From Ruminococcus sp. (GTDB taxonomy: Bacteria; Bacillota; Clostridia; Lachnospirales; Lachnospiraceae), in NCBI GenBank assembly GCA_013911065.1, contig JACERV010000029.1, forward strand, positions 1 through 64,000: a stretch of 64,000 nucleotides of DNA, read 5' to 3'. The position numbers and the translations under genes are program-made. Positions within the stretch are counted from its first letter, which is position 1. Each line of letters begins with the position of its first letter. The notes below the pieces were generated by a model. That model was given only the letters and a program-made list of their open reading frames with translations. It did no database searches and was not told where the DNA came from. Shown one piece after another: positions 25,865 through 33,760 of the stretch.

Positions 25865-27331
25865 TTATATTAGATTAAAATAATCCCCCACGAATTGTAT
25901 GTTATCTGAAGTCCATTCTCCGCTGTGAGTGACTGTTCCACTCTCTATGAAGACAAAGTAGTCGCAGCACGCAGCTACTAATTCGGGATCATGGGTAATA
26001 ATAAATTCTGTTTTTCCTAAGGAAGAAAGGCGGTGTATGTTCTCTGCAACTTCTTTCATGTGCCGATAGTCCAATCCACTGGTTGGCTCGTCAAATACAA
26101 TAATTTCTTTATCAGATGCAACAGCGCTGGCAATCGCAACTCTTTGTCTTTGTCCGCCAGAAAGGGACATAGGATGTGCATCCTTATATTCTAACAAGTC
26201 AAGCTCTGATAGGATTTTTCCAGCAATTTTTTCTTTTTTCTCATCCGTAGGAATATCTGCACCAAGTACGACCTCCTCCAGCACACTTTCTGAAAATAAT
26301 TGATGATTTACATCTTGCATTACCATATAGCAAAGATTTATACGCTTTTTCCCAATATACGGAGCGCTTTTATACATCAGGGTGCCTTGCCCCTTTTTCT
26401 CCAGCCCGCAGAGACAGCGGGCAAAAGTCGTTTTTCCGGCTCCGTTATCTCCTAAAACTGCAACCACAGCACCCTCCGGAACTTCTAAGAATGGAATGTT
26501 TAATATCGGAGTTTTTCCATAGGAAAACCGGAAGTCTCTTAACTCAATCTTTTCATGGCTATCTGCTTTTCGCTTATGTTCCGGATAAAAACGGCTGTGA
26601 GCACGAAGCCCCATGTTATGAATTTCTGCCGTTGTCTTTTCCCAAAAAGAATCTGACGCTAAATCCAGGGCAATTTTGCCATTCTTGAAGAATAAAACCC
26701 GGTCTGCAATACTGCGCAGCCATGCGAGGCGGTGTTCTGCAATTATAATTGTTTTTCCCTGGGCTTTCCATGAAAGAAGGATTTTTTGCAGTTCCTGTAT
26801 AGTTCCGATGTCAAGATTGGAAGAAGGCTCATCCAAAACAAATATTTCCGGCAGTAATGAGCTGACAGAAGCGCAGGCTATTTTCTGTTTTTCACCGCCT
26901 GAAAGTGCAAACAGGCTTTTCCCCAGCAAATTTTGGATGTGCAGAGATTCTACTGTTATATCAAACCTTTTAAGTATATCAGCCTTTTCCATTCCAATAT
27001 TTTCACAGGCAAACACAATTTCTGTGTCTGTCTGTAATGTATAGAATTGAGACTTTGGATTCTGAAAAACAGAACCTACGTGAGGGGCAAGCTCATATAG
27101 CTCAACCTCTTGAATATCTTGTCCTTCTACAAGTACAGTTCCCTCTAATTCACCTTCATAATAAGAAGGAATCAGACCATTGATAAGTCTGCTGAATGTA
27201 GTTTTGCCACTGCCGGATTCTCCGCACAGAAGTACAACCTCTCCCTTTGGAATCACTGCATGGATATCTTCAACAGCAGCCCCACTTATAGCATTTTCAT
27301 ATTTAAAAGAAGCATTTTTAACCTGAATCAC
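25865..27331 (-). CDS. ECF transporter ATPase, two fused ATP-binding domains
   Basis: 488 residues with two complete ABC domains. The first has Walker A GESGSGKT at 37-44 and signature LSGGEKQK; the second has GDNGAGKT and LSGGQRQR. This is the EcfA-EcfA' fusion arrangement. The start is GTG at 27331 after GGGGAGGAG; the open frame extends 45 codons upstream into the EcfT gene but that part is not protein-like. With the next two genes it forms an energy-coupling-factor importer or exporter similar to those in equibactin-type siderophore loci. Confidence 0.9.
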   Translation of the reverse strand: MIQVKNASFKYENAISGAAVEDIHAVIPKGEVVLLCGESGSGKTTFSRLINGLIPSYYEGELEGTVLVEGQDIQEVELYELAPHVGSVFQNPKSQFYTLQTDTEIVFACENIGMEKADILKRFDITVESLHIQNLLGKSLFALSGGEKQKIACASVSSLLPEIFVLDEPSSNLDIGTIQELQKILLSWKAQGKTIIIAEHRLAWLRSIADRVLFFKNGKIALDLASDSFWEKTTAEIHNMGLRAHSRFYPEHKRKADSHEKIELRDFRFSYGKTPILNIPFLEVPEGAVVAVLGDNGAGKTTFARCLCGLEKKGQGTLMYKSAPYIGKKRINLCYMVMQDVNHQLFSESVLEEVVLGADIPTDEKKEKIAGKILSELDLLEYKDAHPMSLSGGQRQRVAIASAVASDKEIIVFDEPTSGLDYRHMKEVAENIHRLSSLGKTEFIITHDPELVAACCDYFVFIESGTVTHSGEWTSDNIQFVGDYFNLI

Positions 27332-27344
27332 GTTCTCTCCTCCC

Positions 27345-28079
27345 CTACCATCCCAGCAAAAGCGACAGCGAAAAAATAACAATGACAACCATGCAGAATA
27401 TAAACGCAACTGCATCCTGCCAATGAAATCCGATGGGACACACATTCGTGCGGCGTGTCGGTGCATGGAAGCCCCGGGTTAAAGCAGAAGCCGACAAATC
27501 ATTTCCAATAGAAACCAATCCCATTAAAAGGGGAACCAGCCGATATTCCAACATTTCAATCGGATTACGCCAGGAGCCTACCTCCCGAAGCTTCATAGCA
27601 TCCCGTATAGCCGCATATTCCTCCCTAATTGTAGGAAAAAACCGAAACATAATAGAAATAGGAACCGTAAGCTTCTTTGGTATATGTAAACTGTCCATTG
27701 CCGCCATAAATTCGCTTACCGTTGTAGTTAGTATCAAGAGGCAGAACATCGACATACTTGGCAGCGCTTGTGTGCATACTGCTATAACTCCGGTAAACAG
27801 AAAGTTTACAATGGATGGTAAGTGAGGCAGCAATAGATATGGAAGCGTTGTTGTAATAATATACATTCCCACATAATAAACCGCAATCCATGGTTTTTTC
27901 AAAAGAAGAAGGAAAACCAATGGAACGATTGCTAAAACCGGCTGGACATAGCGCATAGTCCCCATGCCGTCACCTGCAAGCATAACAAAGGAAACCGTAA
28001 GGCATAGAAATATTTTTGTACGGGGATCTAAATACATTTGTCTTGCTGTTGGGCGCGTATTGCGCAATATTGTTTCCAT
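27345..28079 (-). CDS. ECF transporter transmembrane subunit (EcfT/CbiQ family)
   Basis: 244 residues, membrane-embedded scaffold linking the ATPase to the substrate-binding subunit. The coupling helices carry the family Ala-Arg-Gly-type motifs, here MKLREVGSWRNPIEML and LTRGFHAPTRR. It begins METILRNTRPTARQMYLDPR. Its start overlaps the stop of the S-component gene by one base, and 13 bases separate it from the ATPase start. Confidence 0.88.
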   Translation of the reverse strand: METILRNTRPTARQMYLDPRTKIFLCLTVSFVMLAGDGMGTMRYVQPVLAIVPLVFLLLLKKPWIAVYYVGMYIITTTLPYLLLPHLPSIVNFLFTGVIAVCTQALPSMSMFCLLILTTTVSEFMAAMDSLHIPKKLTVPISIMFRFFPTIREEYAAIRDAMKLREVGSWRNPIEMLEYRLVPLLMGLVSIGNDLSASALTRGFHAPTRRTNVCPIGFHWQDAVAFIFCMVVIVIFSLSLLLGW

Positions 28080-28681
28080 TAAATCAACCCACTTTTAATA
28101 AAATGCTTTTTCAAAACAGACTTGCCTAAAAGCCCTCCCAGAAGACCGCCGGCAAAAGCAGACAGCATTACCCCAGGGAGCACCCATGGATAACTAAAAT
28201 AATTTACAACTGTAGTCATATAGTCCGTTCCCATAGAGGCTGCAGTTCTTTCAAGAAATTGTGCACTGCCCGTAACCCAGTAAATCGTATTTGCATTTGC
28301 TCCGACACAGGCGATTGCAAAGGCTAAAATAGCCCTGTTAGCGCTTTGATATTGCCCGGAACGTAAAATCAGTTCTGCAATCAACGCACAAATTATTCCG
28401 ATAGTTAACGAATAAACACCCAGCCCTAAAAGTACCATTACAGTTCCATTCACAATATATGTAATTAAAACCATGCCAAATTTTTTAATTTTGCTGAAGT
28501 ACAGCATCATCGGAATGCCTAAAATAATGCTGCTGAAGCAACTCATTAGCATAGACACAATTGGTATTATTCCTAATACACAGGATGCGAGAATATAGAT
28601 GACCAAGTAAACAGCTGTAAAGATTCCGACCGTCATCAGATCTTTTCCATTCAACGTGTTGGTATTTTTCTGTTTTTTCAT
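28079..28681 (-). CDS. ECF substrate-binding subunit (MptD / Trep_Strep family)
   Basis: 200 residues with about six hydrophobic segments, starting after a short polar N-terminus (MKKQKNTNTLNGKDLMTVGI). I recognise the family from the combination with EcfT and the fused ATPase. Families of this type are associated with metal-chelator or siderophore loci, but the substrate is not known. It is the first gene of the three-gene ECF block, 68 bases after the ABC pair. Confidence 0.82.
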   Translation of the reverse strand: MKKQKNTNTLNGKDLMTVGIFTAVYLVIYILASCVLGIIPIVSMLMSCFSSIILGIPMMLYFSKIKKFGMVLITYIVNGTVMVLLGLGVYSLTIGIICALIAELILRSGQYQSANRAILAFAIACVGANANTIYWVTGSAQFLERTAASMGTDYMTTVVNYFSYPWVLPGVMLSAFAGGLLGGLLGKSVLKKHFIKSGLI

Positions 28682-28749
28682 TTCAAAATTCCTTTCTTTG
28701 AAAAATGGTATCTGTTCAGAACCCTGAATAAATACGAAAAATGATTGAT

Positions 28750-30513
28750 TTATGAGAGAGAATTAACTGTCCATGCTATATTTTCGTTCTGCAGGGAGTA
28801 CAGTCGATGATATAAGCCTTGTTCCTCCATAAGTTCTTCATGTATTCCTGATTCAAGCAAATGCCCTTCTTTTAAGACAATAATTTTGTCGCAGTCCACA
28901 ATAGACCGAAGTTTATGGGCAATAATCAGAACTGTCTTGTTTTTAATCAGTTTCCCGATAGCCTCCTGAATTTTCGTTTCATTCTCCGGGTCAATAGAAG
29001 CTGTACTTTCATCTAGAAGAATAATTGGTGCATCCTTTAAAAATGCACGGGCAATAGACAGTCTTTGCCGCTCACCACCGGATAGGGTTTTACCATTCTC
29101 GCCGATCACAGTATCGTATCCCTTGGGTAACCGCTCAATAAACTCGTCACAGCGGGCCAGTTTTGCCGCGGCCATAATTTCTTCCCGGGTAGCATCTTCC
29201 TTTCCAATTTTAATGTTATTGTAGATCGTGTCATTAAATAAAACGACATCTTGGAAGACGAAGGAATAGTTTTTATAAAGCACCTCCGGATCGATTTTAT
29301 TCACGTTCACGCCCCCGATAGACACGCTTCCCCGCTGAACATCCCAAAACCTGGCAGCCAGTTTACACAGAGTGCTTTTCCCACATCCCGATGGTCCCAC
29401 AATGGCTGTAATCTCGCCTTGTTTAGCGGTGAAAGAAACATTATGGATTACATCTTCCTGATTATAGCCAAAGCTCACATGGTCAAAAGTAACATCAAAC
29501 TGGGGCAATTGAATATCTTGTTGGGACAACTGAATATCTTGTTGTCCTGTCTGCTCAGGGTAATCCAGAAGATCACGAATCCTTTTGGCACTAACCAGGG
29601 AATAAATCAATTCTCCCAACATTTCACATGCCTTTGTCAGAGGCTCGTAAATTCGGACTGCAATGAACAAAAACAGCAGAAAAGTTACTGTGCTGATTTG
29701 ACCGGAAATCAAACGTGTTGAGCCCACAATGATGACCAATCCCAAACCTAAACGCATCGTATTATAGGAAATAGATATGGTAATTCCTGACAAAAGTTCA
29801 TATAAAATCTGCCCGGGAATCAATCGTTTGATTTTGCTTTCTAAAGTCTTCTGGTAAGTTTCCATATTGGGCGATGTCTGCAAAACCTTTATGTTCTCTA
29901 AATACTCCTGCAGACCATCACTGATGTCCAGCTTTTTTTGCTTATTTCTCTTGTTTGTTCCTTCAGAAATCACACGGCATAGTGCCATCACGGCTGCAGC
30001 TATTGGCAGGCATGCCGCTAAACACAAGCTTAAACGCCAATCATAAAAGAATAAGATTACAAGAGCAATTATTCCGGATAGTAAACCACCAATAAATTCT
30101 GTTGCAACGATTGCAAGAGTGTTTTGGGCAACTGCAACATCATCCATAATGACAGATGTCAAATCACTTAAATTTCTCTTGCCAAGGTAGGATAGCGGCA
30201 GTCTGCGTATTTTATCGGCTAATTTCATACGCAGAATTGAGTCTTCCTTGCCCGATGTAAGGTATTTCTTACGATAAGTAATTTTATAAGCCAAAAAGAT
30301 AGCTCCTAAAACAATTAGCGCTATGCCCCAATATACCCAGAGGGAGATGCTGCCCGCAGTATACCCAAAATAACGGTTCAGCATCTCATCTGTAATCAGG
30401 GCAAACAAAATCACGGGCAGCAGAGTGGCAAGATTGAACAGACACATACATAAACTGGCTTTTATAATTGCCCGGTTCCCTTCATCGGTTAAACGATAGA
30501 TTTTTTTAAGCAT
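28750..30513 (-). CDS. ABC transporter, fused membrane/ATPase protein (YbtQ-like)
   Basis: 587 residues: six-helix membrane domain (about 20-320) and ATPase domain with Walker A GPSGCGKST, signature LSGGERQR and Walker B IILLDEST. The ATG at 30513 lies after GGAGGAAAG; the longer frame upstream is rejected. It overlaps the preceding ABC gene by eight bases, so the two probably form a heterodimer. In yersiniabactin loci the equivalent pair YbtP/YbtQ has exporter architecture but imports the ferric siderophore. That role is inferred here. Confidence 0.88.
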   Translation of the reverse strand: MLKKIYRLTDEGNRAIIKASLCMCLFNLATLLPVILFALITDEMLNRYFGYTAGSISLWVYWGIALIVLGAIFLAYKITYRKKYLTSGKEDSILRMKLADKIRRLPLSYLGKRNLSDLTSVIMDDVAVAQNTLAIVATEFIGGLLSGIIALVILFFYDWRLSLCLAACLPIAAAVMALCRVISEGTNKRNKQKKLDISDGLQEYLENIKVLQTSPNMETYQKTLESKIKRLIPGQILYELLSGITISISYNTMRLGLGLVIIVGSTRLISGQISTVTFLLFLFIAVRIYEPLTKACEMLGELIYSLVSAKRIRDLLDYPEQTGQQDIQLSQQDIQLPQFDVTFDHVSFGYNQEDVIHNVSFTAKQGEITAIVGPSGCGKSTLCKLAARFWDVQRGSVSIGGVNVNKIDPEVLYKNYSFVFQDVVLFNDTIYNNIKIGKEDATREEIMAAAKLARCDEFIERLPKGYDTVIGENGKTLSGGERQRLSIARAFLKDAPIILLDESTASIDPENETKIQEAIGKLIKNKTVLIIAHKLRSIVDCDKIIVLKEGHLLESGIHEELMEEQGLYHRLYSLQNENIAWTVNSLS

Positions 30514-32293
30514 ATTGCTTTCCTCCAATCCTCCAGGAAATGCTATTTTGATATTCTTCATACATATTGGCATAAATACCATCTGATTTCAGTAATTCTG
30601 TATGTGTTCCTCTCTCTACAATCTTTCCACGTTCCAACACACAAATTTGGTCTGCATGAATGACGGTAGACAGGCGGTGTGCAATCATTAGCACCGTTTT
30701 ACCCCGCAGCAGTTCATCCAACGCTTTTTGAATAAGATGCTCATTTTCCGCATCCGCAAAAGCTGTCGCTTCATCCAGCAAAACTACGGGGGCATCCTTT
30801 AAAATAGCACGGGCCAATGTAATACGCTGCATCTCACCGCCGGAGAGGTATATTCCCTTTGTGCCAATTACTGTGTCAGCCCCATTGGGAAGTTTTTCTA
30901 AAATATCATCACATCTGGCCAGATGAAGCGCGTGCAGCACATCCTCTCTTGAAGCATTTGGCGTGTAAAAAGCGACATTATCTATAATAGACATTTTGAA
31001 AAGATTCGTGTCCTGAAAAACGATGCTGACTTGTTTCATCCACTCATTGTAATCCATGTCCCTGACATCAACGCCGCCGATTCTTATGGTACCACCCTGA
31101 ACATCCCAAAACCTGGCAATCAGACTGGCAATCGTACTTTTTCCGCCGCCGGATTCACCCACTAATGCAGTGACTGTTCCTTGCTGTATAGTAAGTGAAA
31201 CATCATTCAGCGCTCTTTCTGCATCGGCTTCATAGGCGAAAGAAACACGCTCTAAAGAGATTGTGCAATCATCAGGCACCTTGGGATGCGTTGTTTTTGA
31301 TAATGGCTGTTCATTCAGAATTTTGTCAATGACATCTAAAGAAGCCTTTGAAATCATTAAGTTAGACGAGCTTTTCATAATTCTTGATAAAATAGTAACC
31401 ACAGCTGGAATTAGAACAGCGAAAAAAACAAAGCTTAATATGGTGCGCTCCGGGTTATTGCCGGAATTGAACAGAATAATTCCACTTGGTATCAAAAAAA
31501 AGAAGATTCCGTTAATAATCGTATTATACGCACTGTCCGTATTCTCCATAGAAAGCGCATATTTAATCATATAATCACTGTATTCTTTTACTGCTGCTTT
31601 GTAACGCCGAAAAGAATTTGCTGTCTGCCCAAAGACTTTGACAACGGAAATCCCACGTACATATTCCGTTGCGGCATTGCTGATGTCCTCAGCTGATTTT
31701 TGATATTGTTTCACAAATCCCTCGCTCTCACCCTTCAGCATAGAGGCAAGAATCAAAAAACCAATGACGATAGGTATCAGGCAAACCAATGACAGCCGCC
31801 AGTCATATACAAACATGAATACCAAAAATGCTGCAGGTAAAACTGCTGACTGAACAAAATCAGGTATCTGATGAGCAATAAGTGTTTCAAGATTATCCGT
31901 ATTTTTTTCAATAATCTTTCTTTGTTTGCCGCTGGGATTGATAGAATGATATCCCAAAGGGAGCGCACCAATATACTTAAACAGCTTGATTCGCAGTTTT
32001 GCCACTGTATTATAGGCAGTTATATGAGAAAAAAGCTGCGCCATTCCATAAAGCCCAAATGACAACGAAATTAAGAATACCGCCTGCCATCCCAACTCTA
32101 TTAAACGGCCCTGATTCAGTCTTGAAAAGTCTCCTAAAGACCTTACAATCTCTTTTGCAACATTATAAACAGAAATAAATGCACTCAAATTCACTACAGC
32201 CGAAGCAGCAGCAAGAATAATAGATAGTGTCATTGTAACTTTGAATTTGCCCATATAGCTGAACAGGCGGACAAATACACCCTTTTCTTTCAT
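30506..32293 (-). CDS. ABC transporter, fused membrane/ATPase protein (YbtP-like)
   Basis: 595 residues, partner of the next gene. It starts MKEKGVFVRLFSYMGKFKVT after GGAGGAAG. The membrane domain spans about 15-320; the ATPase domain has Walker A GESGGGKST, signature LSGGEMQR and Walker B VVLLDEAT. The GTTAG-N6-CTAAC motif lies 30 bases upstream of the ATG, within a candidate promoter, which ties its expression to the biosynthetic and agr genes. Confidence 0.88.
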   Translation of the reverse strand: MKEKGVFVRLFSYMGKFKVTMTLSIILAAASAVVNLSAFISVYNVAKEIVRSLGDFSRLNQGRLIELGWQAVFLISLSFGLYGMAQLFSHITAYNTVAKLRIKLFKYIGALPLGYHSINPSGKQRKIIEKNTDNLETLIAHQIPDFVQSAVLPAAFLVFMFVYDWRLSLVCLIPIVIGFLILASMLKGESEGFVKQYQKSAEDISNAATEYVRGISVVKVFGQTANSFRRYKAAVKEYSDYMIKYALSMENTDSAYNTIINGIFFFLIPSGIILFNSGNNPERTILSFVFFAVLIPAVVTILSRIMKSSSNLMISKASLDVIDKILNEQPLSKTTHPKVPDDCTISLERVSFAYEADAERALNDVSLTIQQGTVTALVGESGGGKSTIASLIARFWDVQGGTIRIGGVDVRDMDYNEWMKQVSIVFQDTNLFKMSIIDNVAFYTPNASREDVLHALHLARCDDILEKLPNGADTVIGTKGIYLSGGEMQRITLARAILKDAPVVLLDEATAFADAENEHLIQKALDELLRGKTVLMIAHRLSTVIHADQICVLERGKIVERGTHTELLKSDGIYANMYEEYQNSISWRIGGKQYA

Positions 32294-32319
32294 CTTTACA
32301 CTTCCTCCTGATATTTTTG

Positions 32320-32348
32320 ATTGTTAGGCGGAACTAACCACCTGGCAA
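32320..32348 (-). promoter_or_regulatory. Promoter and GTTAG-N6-CTAAC site for the ABC pair
   Basis: Minus-strand TTGCCA (32343-32348), a 17-base spacer and AACAAT (32320-32325). The inverted repeat GTTAGGCGGAACTAAC (32323-32338) lies mostly within the spacer and runs into the -10. A protein bound there would affect initiation directly. Confidence 0.6.
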
Positions 32349-32374
32349 AAAATAAATGCCTGCCTTAGGCATTT
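32346..32374 (-). terminator. Terminator at the 3' end of the second tetR gene
   Basis: AAATGCC (32354-32360) and GGCATTT (32368-32374) around a seven-base loop, followed on the minus strand by ATTTTTT. It overlaps the tetR stop and separates tetR from the ABC promoter. Confidence 0.75.
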
Positions 32375-32996
32375 ACTTTTTTAATTGAAGTATATCGGCC
32401 CATCCAACATTAAAGAAATATTTAAGCTGCTCTACATAAGTTCGGGCTTTTTCCCGAGTCATCCCATGAGTAACCGGCTCAAAAAAACCATACAAATATG
32501 AACTGATTAGAATATGGATCGTCTCCGGTGTTGCTATTTTCCCTTGTATGATTGCTTCATGTCCGGTTTCCTTCATAAAACAAATGGTCGAGTCAACGAT
32601 AATATCCACTAATTCATCTAAATAACTTTCATAAGAAGATCCCGTGGAGCATGATATTAGTAACTTGAAAGTATCGAAATTCTCGTAAATGTAATCGACA
32701 AAATCCACAGCCTGTGATTCAGGGCCTAAGGCAGCAGCCTCTTTCTCCTGATTTGACAAAGAATGAAAACTATCTTGTTCTCTTTTCAATACATCTTTGA
32801 ATTTATCAGCTACAGGGGAAACCAGTGCGCGAAACAGTTCATCTTTTCCGGAATACCTTTTATACAACGCACCCGAAGTCACCCCCGCATTCTTGCATAT
32901 CACATTGGTAGAAGCTTTTTCATAGCCACATGACAGAAATTCTTTTTTGGCAGATTCCAAAATGCGCGGATCAATACTTATATCTGGTTTTGACAC
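32373..32996 (-). CDS. TetR-family regulator of the siderophore locus (candidate)
   Basis: 207 residues. The helix-turn-helix region is STNVICKNAGVTSGALYKRY near residues 29-48, followed by SGKDELFRALV. The C-terminal domain is all helical and unrecognised. It lies between the biosynthetic operon and the transporter genes and has its own consensus promoter containing two palindromes, so autoregulation is likely. It is the leading candidate for binding GTTAG-N6-CTAAC, because that motif fills the spacer of its own promoter. Confidence 0.88.
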   Translation of the reverse strand: MSKPDISIDPRILESAKKEFLSCGYEKASTNVICKNAGVTSGALYKRYSGKDELFRALVSPVADKFKDVLKREQDSFHSLSNQEKEAAALGPESQAVDFVDYIYENFDTFKLLISCSTGSSYESYLDELVDIIVDSTICFMKETGHEAIIQGKIATPETIHILISSYLYGFFEPVTHGMTREKARTYVEQLKYFFNVGWADILQLKK

Positions 32997-33020
32997 AACA
33001 ATCCTCCTTCTTTGATAGTA

Positions 33021-33036
33021 GTACTATCGATAGTAC
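33021..33036. promoter_or_regulatory. Perfect 16-bp palindrome downstream of the tetR -10
   Basis: GTACTATCGATAGTAC is fully self-complementary and lies 8-23 bases downstream of the -10 box, covering the start-site region. It is a classic repressor position; the binder is unknown. Confidence 0.65.
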
Positions 33037-33043
33037 AGCTTTT

Positions 33044-33072
33044 AGTATAGTTAGTTCTATCTAATTTGTCAA
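33044..33072 (-). promoter_or_regulatory. Promoter of the second tetR gene with spacer motif
   Basis: Minus-strand TTGACA (33067-33072), a 17-base spacer and TATACT (33044-33049). The spacer is filled by GTTAGTTCTATCTAAT (33050-33065), a one-mismatch version of GTTAG-N6-CTAAC. Confidence 0.85.
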
Positions 33073-33095
33073 TGAATTTTTATTTGTTTTACAAA

Positions 33096-33758
33096 TTAGA
33101 ACCACTTCCCAAAGCCGTATCTGAAGATTGAATTCTGAGATTTACTATGGTTAAACTCAATATAGCTAATGCCCCTGCTTCCATCAACAATTTCAATCCT
33201 GGTATCTATCGAAAGTCCTCTAAAAAATCGTATTTCTTCCTTTGTTGCACTGTAAACCAATTTCTTAATTCCATTTATTTTATTGGGATGTTCAATATTC
33301 CATACATCTCCGCCGCGCAAAGCCGTATTAAAGAACGGATAATTCGCATTACTTGGCAATAGGCACTTACATTTTATAGTATTTCCATGTATATCCTTTC
33401 TTGAAACAGGAGTTAGAAAGGTATCGCATTCCAGTATTTCTTTATATCTCCTTTTAAGCAGCCCCTTTTCATCTTCTTCCATATGAAATGCCAGTCTAAA
33501 AAAACCCTCACTTACTTTTTCTTGTTCCAAAGAAGTTTCCAGGTATTCCTTCATCCTGAATAATTTTAAAAGCATCTTAATAAAGGATGTAATATGCATA
33601 TTTTCTATCAACTCAATATAGGAATGGTCCGGGAAGTATATTAATGCATTATAAGGTTCCTTTTCTCTGCCATATTCAACCTGAAACCCCATATCCCTGA
33701 ATTTTTGCACAGATTCTTTCAAATTATCCACCTTATACAGCAAATGACTAATATCCAT
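33096..33758 (-). CDS. VOC / glyoxalase-like protein
   Basis: 220 residues. It begins MDISHLLYKVDNLKESVQKF, the beta-alpha pattern of a vicinal-oxygen-chelate fold, and continues HSYIELIENMH with a possible metal-ligand Glu. It resembles the glyoxalase-like PF13468 type, but I could not place its substrate. As the last gene of the biosynthetic operon, two bases after the synthetase stop, it may serve in resistance, product modification or aryl-acid handling; this is inference. Confidence 0.7.
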   Translation of the reverse strand: MDISHLLYKVDNLKESVQKFRDMGFQVEYGREKEPYNALIYFPDHSYIELIENMHITSFIKMLLKLFRMKEYLETSLEQEKVSEGFFRLAFHMEEDEKGLLKRRYKEILECDTFLTPVSRKDIHGNTIKCKCLLPSNANYPFFNTALRGGDVWNIEHPNKINGIKKLVYSATKEEIRFFRGLSIDTRIEIVDGSRGISYIEFNHSKSQNSIFRYGFGKWF

Positions 33759-33760
33759 AA

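Noticed and set aside
25865-27466. Longer start for the ECF ATPase
   Set aside because: The extra 45 codons lie inside the EcfT gene, are arginine/cysteine-rich and unlike ABC proteins; a GTG with GGGGAGGAG at 27331 fits.
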